Of a stretch of 64,000 nucleotides of DNA, positions 43,434 through 52,080 are shown piece after piece (position 1 is the first letter of the stretch; each line of letters begins with the position of its first letter). The position numbers and the translations under genes are program-made. Source of the DNA: Pseudomonas sp. Leaf48 (GTDB lineage: Bacteria; Pseudomonadota; Gammaproteobacteria; Pseudomonadales; Pseudomonadaceae). Below the pieces are notes generated by a model. It was not told the origin of the DNA. It saw only the letters and a list, made by a program, of their open reading frames with translations, and made no database searches. Location of the stretch: the NCBI RefSeq assembly GCF_001421885.1, contig NZ_LMLH01000028.1, positions 463,143 to 527,142 on the forward strand, read 5' to 3'.

Positions 43434-44648
43434 TCAAGCAACTTCGTCCGAGAACTCTTTGCGGGTCTTCCTGTTGTGTCGTATCCACTGCAGGGTTTTC
43501 TTGCCTGCCGTGATGCCTGGTTTCTCGATGTAGACGTAGGTCAGGCTGCTGATGACGATCAGCAGGAAGCTGCACAGCGCCATCAAGGGCAGGAAAGTCC
43601 AGGTTTCCCGCGCATCCAGGTGCAACAATGGCGGCAGGCGCTGTACCAGAACCCAGAGCACGAAACCATGCAGCAGGTAGGTGCTGTAACTGATTTCTCC
43701 CAACCAGCGGATGCTGCGTGGCTTCAAGACGCCAAACAATAGATTGCCGGATGCCACGATAGTAAAAAATACGGTCAACAGCAGCAGCGGGCCCAAGCGG
43801 AAAGCGCGGTTGAATGCCGTAAATGCAATGGCCAGCGCCACCAGGGCGATGATTCCTGCCATTGGCGACTTGCCCCAGGCCAGCAATTGCGGCCGGCGAA
43901 TCCAGTACGCAGCCGCGATGCCGCCGAGAAAGCCTGTCAGGTAGTGTTTCTTCAGCGAGTGCTCCCAGCCCACCAGCTGATAAAGTGCATAGATACCGAT
44001 CAGGCAAAGCACCGTCTGCGCCCAGCTACCGCGATAGATGAACACCATGCCCGCCAGCGGCAGTGACAGGTAGAAGAACACCTCGTATCCCAGTGTCCAG
44101 GTGACGTTCGAGATCAGCATGCCGGTCTGGGGGTATTGATTGACGTCAGGTCGGTCGAACACCAGCCAAGCCAGAGTCTGGGCAATGATCCGGCCGACAG
44201 GTTCCTTCAGCTCCCAGTTCTGCACATAGAACACCGTCACGAACACTGCCAGCATCAGCGGCAGGTAGAGCGGATAGAGGCGAAACACCCGCGATACGGC
44301 AAAGGCCAGCCAGTCGTGCTGCCGCCCGTGGGTGAGCAGCCGGTCCCAGAACAGGAAGCCGGTAATCATGAAGAACAGTGCGACGCAGCCCTGGCCGAGC
44401 TGGGCGTAGAGGTTGTTCGGCGGCAAGTCGAACACACCGGTGCGCAGGAATATCCAGGTGATGATGGAGTGGTGCACAAACACGCCGAATGCCAGATAGC
44501 CACGCAGGCCATCAATGCCGGCATAGCGGCTTTCGCCAGAGTGATCCAGCTGTCGGGCGAACGCTGGCACGGTGCGTATCATCAGCGCAGCCGTGGCGAT
44601 CGCGAGCAGATAGGCCGTCAGGGCAATCAGCGGGTTGGTTTCTGTCAT
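43434..44648 (-). CDS. Acyltransferase 3 (OafA/YrhL-type) membrane protein
   Basis: 404 residues with about ten to eleven hydrophobic segments. The family motif R/K-x(10)-H appears as IDGLRGYLAFGVFVHH (His59/His60), followed by FFMITGFLFWDR. Such proteins O-acylate (usually acetylate) surface polysaccharides at the inner membrane. Its start codon overlaps the stop of the waaL fusion gene by one base, so both are co-translated, pointing to modification of O-antigen or core. I do not recall this gene at this spot in P. aeruginosa, so it may be a lineage-specific addition. Confidence 0.85.
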   Translation of the reverse strand: MTETNPLIALTAYLLAIATAALMIRTVPAFARQLDHSGESRYAGIDGLRGYLAFGVFVHHSIITWIFLRTGVFDLPPNNLYAQLGQGCVALFFMITGFLFWDRLLTHGRQHDWLAFAVSRVFRLYPLYLPLMLAVFVTVFYVQNWELKEPVGRIIAQTLAWLVFDRPDVNQYPQTGMLISNVTWTLGYEVFFYLSLPLAGMVFIYRGSWAQTVLCLIGIYALYQLVGWEHSLKKHYLTGFLGGIAAAYWIRRPQLLAWGKSPMAGIIALVALAIAFTAFNRAFRLGPLLLLTVFFTIVASGNLLFGVLKPRSIRWLGEISYSTYLLHGFVLWVLVQRLPPLLHLDARETWTFLPLMALCSFLLIVISSLTYVYIEKPGITAGKKTLQWIRHNRKTRKEFSDEVA

Positions 44649-46510
44649 CAGTGAGTCCGGGCCGGGGGAGGGCCGGCCAGCACTTGCCTGTGCAAATTGG
44701 CCACGTCGGACTCCGATGCTGTCGCGGCGTACCCCTGGAGCAGCGCGTCGAAATGATCCTCGAACAACCAGCGCCGATCCTCGGCATACCGCTGCATGTG
44801 GCGCAGATTGCGGCGACGCAGCGCAGCGCTCAGTGACGAAGGATAAATACGCATGTCGGCTATATCGATCAGGCCGAACTCACCGTCTTCGAGCACCAGT
44901 ACGTTGCCCAGGTGCAGGGAGCGGAAGTAGACGCCTTGCTGATGCAATTGCGCCATGAACTTGCCGAAACGCTCCACCAGCGCCTGGCGCACTGCCGGGG
45001 CTGTGATGCCTTGCAGGACCTGGCGCAGCGTATTGCCAGGCAGCGGCGAGTAGTGCACTGCGGTATGGCCGTCTTCGAGGCGATAGAGGTCAAGGATGTG
45101 CGGGGTGGGAATACCCATGCTGCGCAATTGCACACTGTTGACGGCGAACCGTTCAGAGTAAGGGTTAAAACTCCCCGAGGTGTACCAGCGGCGGCGGCGA
45201 AACAATTTGAGGAAGCTGCCGTCAGCCAGGCGCAGGACTTTCGGGCCCAAGCCATCCTCTTCAATAACCCGGGCATCGGCAGTCAGTTGCTGCAAGGAGC
45301 CCTTTGTCATTGTCTTGACTGGCATGTCCAGGAGGCGTCTGGCCCGCTGATTGATGCTCAATGCTACGATCAGTGCCAGTGGAATCCACAGCAGGAACCA
45401 GTGTTCCTTGGGACGCGAGATAATGCCGCCGCCTTCAGTCAAACCGGCACCGATACCAAAGGCCAGCCACGTTGAGGCGATGATGAACAGCGGTTGCAGG
45501 CGATGGGTCCAGCAGCTGATAAAGCTGCGAATGTGGAAGAATAGCCATGGCAGCAAGCCGATGATACCCACGGCGTAAAGTACTCCGAGGGCAAAATTAT
45601 GGGGTTCTTGCAGGGTATAACCGATACCCGGATCGAGTGACAGTGGGGCGTTATAGCCATGCCCGATCCACGGATGGTCGGCAATCTTGTCCAGGGTCAG
45701 TTGCCAGAGTTCGAAGCGAAATGAGCTGCCTCTTTCAATGATTTGCTGCGAAAAAAACGTGAAAACGACCGCTCCGGTAGTGAGCACGGACGCCAGCATC
45801 ACGACGGAGCGCCGATTCCAGCAGACAAAGCACAGCCACAGGGCGGCTATCGACAGCGCTGCCAGAGGAGTTCTGGAGCCGGTTGCGATCACCGCGGCGA
45901 GCAAGATCGCCGTCGCAGGGAGGCTCAACCAAAGTACCTGCAGGCGCTTGCAAGTCATGCTCAGGCTTAGCCAGTAGGCGCAGAAAAAACCGAAGACATG
46001 GGAGCTGAGCAGTGGGTTATCAAAGGCGCCGACACCGATCAGACGCATCTCCGGTTCGTAGATCTGGCCAAACCTGTAGAGGTTGTAGGCTGAGGCGACC
46101 ACTGCCACGGTCGCGGCGCAGAACAGCAGGGGGGCAATGATTTCGCTGCGATAGCGCACCATCAGCGCGCAGCCGACGAAAAGCAGAAAGGTATGCAAGG
46201 CGGGTTTGAGCTGACTGGCGGGAACGTCATCAACCGGGCTCCAGGACAAGCTGAGCAATGCCCATCCCAAAAACAGCAGTACCGCAATGATGATCGGATC
46301 CTTCAGCAGTTCTTTACAGATGCCCGGGCGCAGGCACAGGGTAACGAATGCCGGAATGCTGAACAGGCCATAATACAGTTTGTGGTGCACGCTGCGCCCC
46401 GGCAGAAAAAACATGGCGCAGAGCAACAGGAAATATCCGAGTGGAAGGATCCACAGGCAAATGAAATCGAAAACTCGATTGGATGTAGTGTTCAATCCGC
46501 TTAATTGCAT
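44648..46510 (-). CDS. waaL: WaaL O-antigen ligase fused to a C-terminal LPS-kinase-like domain
   Basis: 620 residues from the ATG at 46510 (the frame is open to 46657 but the conserved part starts here). Residues 1-~400: polytopic WaaL ligase with about 11-12 TM segments and catalytic His304 in LQEPHNFALGV, next to the His303 reported in P. aeruginosa. Residues ~420-620: kinase-like domain with lysine in GSFLKLFRRRR, then VYFRSLHLGNVLVLEDG and GLIDIADMRIY. In the loop the usual catalytic Asp is Ser531, so it may be a pseudokinase. In P. aeruginosa the two parts are separate adjacent genes (PA4999, PA4998). The frame is unbroken through the junction, so the fusion is real in this sequence. 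Confidence 0.9.
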   Translation of the reverse strand: MQLSGLNTTSNRVFDFICLWILPLGYFLLLCAMFFLPGRSVHHKLYYGLFSIPAFVTLCLRPGICKELLKDPIIIAVLLFLGWALLSLSWSPVDDVPASQLKPALHTFLLFVGCALMVRYRSEIIAPLLFCAATVAVVASAYNLYRFGQIYEPEMRLIGVGAFDNPLLSSHVFGFFCAYWLSLSMTCKRLQVLWLSLPATAILLAAVIATGSRTPLAALSIAALWLCFVCWNRRSVVMLASVLTTGAVVFTFFSQQIIERGSSFRFELWQLTLDKIADHPWIGHGYNAPLSLDPGIGYTLQEPHNFALGVLYAVGIIGLLPWLFFHIRSFISCWTHRLQPLFIIASTWLAFGIGAGLTEGGGIISRPKEHWFLLWIPLALIVALSINQRARRLLDMPVKTMTKGSLQQLTADARVIEEDGLGPKVLRLADGSFLKLFRRRRWYTSGSFNPYSERFAVNSVQLRSMGIPTPHILDLYRLEDGHTAVHYSPLPGNTLRQVLQGITAPAVRQALVERFGKFMAQLHQQGVYFRSLHLGNVLVLEDGEFGLIDIADMRIYPSSLSAALRRRNLRHMQRYAEDRRWLFEDHFDALLQGYAATASESDVANLHRQVLAGPPPARTH

Positions 46511-46666
46511 GCTGAGAGACTTATTCCTGAAATTGAGCAGCCCTGCCCGGCCAGGGAGCAATCGATGAATATTTGACGCGCCACAATACACCGTCTTTAT
46601 GCGATTGCCAGAGACCCGGGGAAGCTGTGCTAAAGTCAGCGTCCTTTTCATCGACAATCGCGTGAT

Positions 46667-48469
46667 ATGACCGACTCCAGTCTCTCCGCAAGCCCTTCAA
46701 GCTTGAAAATCTACTTCCGTCTGCTCGGCTACGTCCGGCCATATATCAGTCTGTTTCTGATCAGCATCGTCGGTTTTCTGATTTTCGCTTCGACGCAGCC
46801 AATGCTGGGCTACATTCTCAAGTACTTCGTAGACGGTCTGTCCAATCCCGAGGCCGTGCTGTTTCCAAGCGTGCCCTACCTGCGTGACCTGCAATTGTTG
46901 CAGGCTGTGCCGTTGCTGATCATTCTCATCGCAGCCTGGCAAGGTCTTGGATCCTATCTGGGAAACTATTTTCTGGCCAAGGTTTCCCTTGGGCTAGTCC
47001 ATGATCTGCGGGTTCAGCTATTCAACAACCTGTTGGTGCTGCCTAACCGGTATTTCGACAAGCATAACTCGGGGCACCTGATTTCACGTATCACCTTCAA
47101 CGTGACAATGGTCACGGGGGCGGCCACAGATGCGATCAAGGTCGTTATTCGTGAAGGCATGACGGTGGTCTTCCTGTTCGCCTCGCTGCTGTACATGAAC
47201 TGGCGCCTGACGCTGGTCATGGTCGCCATCCTGCCGCTGATCGCTCTCATGGTGCGTACGGCGAGCAAAAAATTCCGCAAACAGAGCAAGAAAATCCAGT
47301 TGGCCATGGGTGACGTAACGCACGTGGCCTCGGAAACCATCCAGGGTTATCGCGTGGTGCGCAGCTTCGGTGGCGAAACCTACGAAGAAAAACGCTTCTA
47401 CAACGCCAGCCAGGGAAACACCGACAAACAGCTGCGCATGACCCGTACCGGCGCCATTTACACGCCACTGTTGCAACTGGTGATCTACACCGCCATGGCT
47501 GTGCTGATGTTCCTGGTCCTGTTCCTGCGCGGTGACGCTTCTGCCGGTGACATGGTGGCCTACATTACCCTGGCCGGTCTGTTGCCCAAGCCGATCCGTC
47601 AATTGTCCGAAGTCAGCTCGACCATCCAGAAAGGCGTGGCCGGTGCCGAAAGCATCTTCGAGCAACTGGACGTCGAGCCTGAGGTCGACACCGGCACAGT
47701 CGAGCGCGACGTGGTCAGCGGTCGTCTGGATGTGCGCAATCTCAGCTTCACTTATCCCGAAACCGAGCGCCTGGTGCTCGATGACATCAGCTTCTCGGTC
47801 GAGCCTGGGCAGATGGTGGCGCTGGTGGGGCGTTCGGGCAGCGGAAAATCCACCCTGGCCAACCTCATTCCGCGTTTCTATCATCACGATAAAGGCGAAA
47901 TCCTCATCGATGGTGTTGAAGTCGAGCAGTACAAACTGTTGAACCTGCGCAAGCACATCGCTCAGGTAACCCAGCATGTGACCCTGTTCAGTGACACCGT
48001 GGCCAACAACATCGCCTATGGCGATCTGGCCGGCGCCCCCCGAGAAGACATCGAGAAAGCCGCCAGGGACGCTTACGCGATGGACTTCATCGCGCAATTG
48101 CCCCAAGGCCTGGATACCCAGGTCGGGGAAAATGGTGTGCTGCTGTCCGGTGGCCAGCGCCAGCGTCTGGCGATTGCCCGCGCGCTATTGAAGAACGCCC
48201 CGTTGCTGATCCTTGACGAGGCGACGTCGGCGCTCGATACCGAGTCCGAGCGGCATATTCAGGCCGCGCTGGATCAGGTCATGAAGGGGCGTACCACACT
48301 GGTGATCGCTCACCGCTTGTCCACCATCGAGAAGGCCGATCTGATCCTGGTCATGGATCAGGGGAAAATTGTCGAGCGGGGCACCCATGCCCAACTGCTG
48401 GCGCAGAACGGCTACTACGCCCGCCTGAATGCGATGGGCCTAGATGCCCCGGCGCAAGACATCGCCTGA
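46667..48469 (+). CDS. msbA: MsbA: lipid A-core ABC flippase
   Basis: 600-residue half-transporter: six-TM export domain followed by an ABC ATPase. Walker A GRSGSGKST at about 388-396, Q-loop region ...VTQHVTLFSDTV, signature LSGGQRQRLAIARALL near 494, Walker B LLILDEATSALD. Flips core-lipid A to the periplasmic leaflet. Divergent from waaL with 156 bp between, and followed by a hairpin, then hldE. Position equals P. aeruginosa PA4997. Confidence 0.96.
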   Translation: MTDSSLSASPSSLKIYFRLLGYVRPYISLFLISIVGFLIFASTQPMLGYILKYFVDGLSNPEAVLFPSVPYLRDLQLLQAVPLLIILIAAWQGLGSYLGNYFLAKVSLGLVHDLRVQLFNNLLVLPNRYFDKHNSGHLISRITFNVTMVTGAATDAIKVVIREGMTVVFLFASLLYMNWRLTLVMVAILPLIALMVRTASKKFRKQSKKIQLAMGDVTHVASETIQGYRVVRSFGGETYEEKRFYNASQGNTDKQLRMTRTGAIYTPLLQLVIYTAMAVLMFLVLFLRGDASAGDMVAYITLAGLLPKPIRQLSEVSSTIQKGVAGAESIFEQLDVEPEVDTGTVERDVVSGRLDVRNLSFTYPETERLVLDDISFSVEPGQMVALVGRSGSGKSTLANLIPRFYHHDKGEILIDGVEVEQYKLLNLRKHIAQVTQHVTLFSDTVANNIAYGDLAGAPREDIEKAARDAYAMDFIAQLPQGLDTQVGENGVLLSGGQRQRLAIARALLKNAPLLILDEATSALDTESERHIQAALDQVMKGRTTLVIAHRLSTIEKADLILVMDQGKIVERGTHAQLLAQNGYYARLNAMGLDAPAQDIA

Positions 48470-48480
48470 CCTGCGACAAG

Positions 48481-48505
48481 AGGGTGGGCCGGGCTCACCC
48501 TTTCT
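48481..48505 (+). terminator. Probable terminator after msbA
   Basis: A nine-base stem, AGGGTGGGC (48481-48489) and GCTCACCCT (48493-48501) with one G-T pair and a three-base loop, followed by TTTCT. The short T-tract makes it weak. Confidence 0.5.
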
Positions 48506-48592
48506 GAATCATCAGGTTGCAGCCGTCGCACAAGCCGACGCCAACCCTGTGTTAATATCGCGCCCCTGTTCATTCTGTATGTGGGTTGCTCC

Positions 48593-50014
48593 ATGAAGTT
48601 GTCGATGCCGCGATTCGATCAAGCCCCTGTCTTGGTAGTCGGCGATGTCATGCTCGACCGTTACTGGCATGGTGGTACCTCACGGATTTCCCCTGAGGCG
48701 CCGGTGCCTGTGGTCAAGGTCGATCACATCGAGGACCGCCCGGGCGGTGCCGCCAACGTAGCCTTGAACATTGCCGCCCTCGGCGCACCGGCCTCGCTGG
48801 TCGGCGTGACCGGCGACGATGAAGCCGCCAACAGCCTGGCCAACAGCCTTGAGGGCGCGGGCGTGCGGGCGTTGTTCCAGCGCATTGCGCATCAGCCGAC
48901 CATCGTCAAGCTGCGGGTCATGAGCCGGCACCAGCAACTGCTGCGTATCGACTTCGAAGAACCCTTCGCCACCGATGCCCTGGCATTGGCAGCGCAGGTC
49001 GACGAACTGCTCGAAGGCATCAAGGTGCTGGTGCTGTCCGACTACGGCAAAGGCGCGCTGAGAAACCACCAGGCGCTGATCCAGGCCGCCCGTGCCCGTG
49101 GCATTCCGGTGCTGGCCGATCCCAAGGGCAAGGATTTCTCGATTTACCGTGGTGCGAGCCTGATTACGCCTAACCTCAACGAATTCGAAACCATCGTCGG
49201 TGGTTGCGCCGATGAGCACGAGCTGGTGAACAAGGGCGCGCAATTGATGCACGACCTGGACCTCGGTGCCTTGCTGGTGACCCGTGGCGAGCATGGCATG
49301 ACCCTGTTGCGCCCTGATCACCCTGCGTTGCACCTGCCGGCCCGTGCCCGTGAAGTGTTCGACGTGACCGGTGCCGGCGATACGGTTATTTCTACCCTGG
49401 CAGCGGCGATTGCCGCCGGAGAGGAACTGCCCCACGCCGTGGCCCTGGCCAATCTTGCAGCGGGTATCGTGGTCGGCAAACTCGGTACGGCGGCCATCAG
49501 CGCGCCGGAACTGCGTCGGGCGATTCAACGTGAAGAAGGGTCCGAGCGCGGGGTGCTGGGCCTGGAGCAACTCCTGCTGGCGGTTGCCGATGCCCGGGCG
49601 CATAACGAGCGGATCGTCTTCACCAACGGTTGCTTCGACATCCTGCACGCCGGCCATGTGACCTATCTCGAGCAGGCGCGAGCCCAGGGTGATCGCCTGA
49701 TCGTGGCGATCAACGACGATGCCTCGGTCAGCCGCTTGAAGGGGCCGGGTCGTCCGATCAACAGTGTCGACCGGCGCATGGCGGTGCTGGCGGGTCTGGG
49801 AGCGGTGGACTGGGTGATCAGCTTCCCTGAGGGCACACCGGAAAACCTGCTGCGCGAGGTCAAGCCTGATGTGCTGGTCAAGGGTGGTGACTATGGCATC
49901 GACCAGGTGGTTGGCGCGGATATCGTGACTGCTTACGGTGGCACCGTGAAAGTGTTGGGGCTTGTGGCAAACAGCTCAACCACGGCGATCGTCGAGAAGA
50001 TCCGCAATAACTGA
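48593..50014 (+). CDS. hldE: HldE: bifunctional heptose 7-phosphate kinase / heptose 1-phosphate adenylyltransferase
   Basis: Provides ADP-heptose for WaaC and WaaF. 474 residues. N-terminal PfkB-type kinase domain (1 to ~320) with GGAANVALN and catalytic DVTGAGDTV (Asp near 263). C-terminal nucleotidyltransferase domain from ~340 with NGCFDILHAGHVTYLE. ATG at 48593 gives the usual length. It follows msbA and ends just before a REP ladder. Confidence 0.96.
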   Translation: MKLSMPRFDQAPVLVVGDVMLDRYWHGGTSRISPEAPVPVVKVDHIEDRPGGAANVALNIAALGAPASLVGVTGDDEAANSLANSLEGAGVRALFQRIAHQPTIVKLRVMSRHQQLLRIDFEEPFATDALALAAQVDELLEGIKVLVLSDYGKGALRNHQALIQAARARGIPVLADPKGKDFSIYRGASLITPNLNEFETIVGGCADEHELVNKGAQLMHDLDLGALLVTRGEHGMTLLRPDHPALHLPARAREVFDVTGAGDTVISTLAAAIAAGEELPHAVALANLAAGIVVGKLGTAAISAPELRRAIQREEGSERGVLGLEQLLLAVADARAHNERIVFTNGCFDILHAGHVTYLEQARAQGDRLIVAINDDASVSRLKGPGRPINSVDRRMAVLAGLGAVDWVISFPEGTPENLLREVKPDVLVKGGDYGIDQVVGADIVTAYGGTVKVLGLVANSSTTAIVEKIRNN

Positions 50015-50031
50015 CGGTGATGAGAGCTTGC

Positions 50032-50214
50032 TGTGGCAAGGGGCCTACTGTGTCTAGGGGGGCTCTGTGGCTATGGGGCTTTCTGTGTCGAGGGGGCTTG
50101 CTGTGGCGAGGGGGCTTGCCCCCGTTGGGCTGCGAAGCAGCCCCCCAAAATCTCTGACGCCTCAAAATCTTGTGAGCGCTTCGCGCTCAAACGGGGGCAA
50201 GCCCCCTCGCCACA
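50032..50214. repeat. REPIN with a ladder of four degenerate tandem REP half-units
   Basis: Units of 17-18 bp start TGTG at 50032, 50049, 50066 and 50084. They read TGTGGCAAGGGGCCTAC, TGTGTCTAGGGGGGCTC, TGTGGCTATGGGGCTTTC and TGTGTCGAGGGGGCTTGC, and lead into a complete REP arm at 50102-50125. Its inverted partner ends CGCCACA at 50214. Between the arms lies an internal hairpin (GGGCTGCGAAGCAGCCC). It is the same class as 28241-28373. Similarity to the consensus increases toward the full arm. Confidence 0.85.
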
Positions 50215-50269
50215 GAAATCCTCTTCACCACGGGAACCTCTTTTTCACTGGTTCCCCCTTGTGCCTTTT

Positions 50270-51235
50270 CTATCGTGTGGCCTTGCGCGGCACCATTTTC
50301 TTCAGCAGCTGTTTGGCTTTTCCGCGCAAGCGCGCCAGGCCAGAGTCCTTCCCAGGCGGCGTCAACCCCTGCTGCCGTACCCAGTCCTTCCAGCGAATCC
50401 GCTCATCGCGCACCAGCCAGCCTTCCTGCCGGGCAAAGCTCTCGGCCAGGTACAGCCCGCGGGTGCTCGCCGGGTACAACTGATCCTTTTTCAAGGTATA
50501 GAGCTCGGCCATCGGGTGACCGTCCTGCAAAGGCATCAGGTACAGGTCCGGGCGCTTGCGGTCGAGGCGGGCGACGAGTTGATCGCCTTCCAGCCTTTCG
50601 TCGACATGGAACAGGCTCAAGGATTTGGCTTCCTTGGGCACTTCCAGGCGCAAGTCGTAGATCAGTTGCAGCGACGCCGTCGGCAAATGAACGTAGGCCC
50701 GGGGCCGCTCAATCAGTTGCAGATTCGCGCAACGCACCGGTCGCGCCGAGCCGGACAGTGGCGTCAACCGAAACGGCAGGGCTTCACGGTAATGCAGGGC
50801 CGTGGAGTAGGGTGCCGGCAGCCAGGTGTCGTTGAAGCGTCCACCGAGCCAGCCTTCGGGGGTTTCCAGCAGGCACTCTTCGGCAATTTCCTGGATCGCT
50901 GTGTGCAACGGCAGGTTCAGCTCGTGGGCCGGTACATAGCCGGAGATCAACTTGAGCACCACGTCGCCGCGGTCCTGACGACGCTGGCGAACCAGCACCC
51001 AGTAATCGCGATTCTGCCAATGCAGCGTCAAGCGCACCGAGACGCCGAGGTTGGCCAGTTCCAGGGCAAAACGCTCGCTGTCACTGACCGTCACCGGGCG
51101 ACGACGTTGCAGGGTCTGAGTGAAGTTCAGCGGCCTGCCGACGCTTTGGTAAGTCAGGCCTTCGGGGGTCGCTTCGACGAATAACGGCAGGGTCTTGAAG
51201 TTGCTCGGGTTCTTTCTTATGAGCGTACGCGGCAT
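50270..51235 (-). CDS. Conserved hypothetical protein with a degenerate Nudix-like motif
   Basis: 321 residues, no signal peptide or TM segment, basic C-terminus (RLRGKAKQLLKKMVPRKATR). It corresponds by position to P. aeruginosa PA4993, annotated there as hypothetical as I recall. Around residue 105 the stretch SGYVPAHELNLPLHTAIQEI followed by AEECLLE resembles the Nudix box: G-x5-E is exact, but nine residues instead of seven separate it from (Q)E-x-x-EE, and the usual R and last G are changed. It could be a divergent Nudix-type hydrolase. The minus-strand neighbours (aldo/keto reductase and FAD oxidoreductase) suggest a small operon. Confidence 0.7.
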   Translation of the reverse strand: MPRTLIRKNPSNFKTLPLFVEATPEGLTYQSVGRPLNFTQTLQRRRPVTVSDSERFALELANLGVSVRLTLHWQNRDYWVLVRQRRQDRGDVVLKLISGYVPAHELNLPLHTAIQEIAEECLLETPEGWLGGRFNDTWLPAPYSTALHYREALPFRLTPLSGSARPVRCANLQLIERPRAYVHLPTASLQLIYDLRLEVPKEAKSLSLFHVDERLEGDQLVARLDRKRPDLYLMPLQDGHPMAELYTLKKDQLYPASTRGLYLAESFARQEGWLVRDERIRWKDWVRQQGLTPPGKDSGLARLRGKAKQLLKKMVPRKATR

Positions 51236-51267
51236 GTCGGCTCCTGCTTAAGGCCGCGTGGGCGGCG

Positions 51268-52080
51268 TCAGTTGCTACGTAGGACCTGGGCAACGGTCGC
51301 GACATTGTGGGCGAGGTGCAACGGATTGATGGTGCCGACAATAGCACTGGCAACACCGGGATGTTCAAACAACAACTCGAAACTGGCGCGCACCGGATCA
51401 ACGCCCGGGCTCAGGCAAACGTGACCGCTGGCTAGGGCTTTTTTCACCAGAATGGCTTTGCCGTGTGCAGCAGCATAGTCAATGACGGCTTTCTCGTTCT
51501 GTTCGTTCAGATTGTAGGTGACCATCGCACAGTCACCTTGCTCCAGTGCTTTCAAACCGCCATCGACGGTTTTGCCGGAGAAACCGAAGCCACGGATCTT
51601 GCCCTCGGCCTTCAACTCGGCGAGCGTCCCGTAGACCTCGCAGTCATTGAGGATTGCCAGGTCGTCACCGTCGGAGTGCACCAGCACCAGATCGATGAAG
51701 TCTGTTTCCAGACGTTGCAGGCTACGTTCTACCGACATGCGCGTATGTGCGGCGCTGAAATCGTGGCGCGACAGACCGTCGGCAAACTCCTCGCCGACCT
51801 TGCTGACAATCACCCATTCATGACGCTGGCCGCGCAGCAACGGGCCGAGGCGTTCTTCGCTGCGGCCGTAGGCTGGAGCGGTATCGATCAGGTTGATGCC
51901 AAGGTCGCGTGTCAGTTTGAGCAACATGCGCGCTTCGTCGTCGTCGGGGATCTTGAAACCGTTGGGGTACTTCACCCCTTGATCGCGGCCCAGCTTCACC
52001 GTGCCCAGGCCAAGGGGCGATACCAGCAGGCCGGTGCTGCCCAAGGGGCGATGCAAATCGTGCAGGGTCGGCTGGCTCAT
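51268..52080 (-). CDS. Aldo/keto reductase
   Basis: 270 residues, NADPH-dependent oxidoreductase of the aldo/keto reductase superfamily. Motifs: LGLGTVKLG, the catalytic-Asp/Tyr segment NLIDTAPAYGRSEERLG, catalytic Lys in VIVSKVG, His in LVLVHSDG, and the C-terminal cofactor segment GTINPLHLAHNV. Its start overlaps the end of the FAD oxidoreductase gene by four bases (ATGA on the minus strand), so the two are coupled. Physiological substrate unknown. Matches PA4992 by position. Confidence 0.9.
   Translation of the reverse strand: MSQPTLHDLHRPLGSTGLLVSPLGLGTVKLGRDQGVKYPNGFKIPDDDEARMLLKLTRDLGINLIDTAPAYGRSEERLGPLLRGQRHEWVIVSKVGEEFADGLSRHDFSAAHTRMSVERSLQRLETDFIDLVLVHSDGDDLAILNDCEVYGTLAELKAEGKIRGFGFSGKTVDGGLKALEQGDCAMVTYNLNEQNEKAVIDYAAAHGKAILVKKALASGHVCLSPGVDPVRASFELLFEHPGVASAIVGTINPLHLAHNVATVAQVLRSN

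Noticed and set aside
50032..50125. Possible CRISPR-like tandem repeats
   Set aside because: Units are 17-18 bp, adjacent without unique spacers, and grade into a REP arm; no cas genes nearby.
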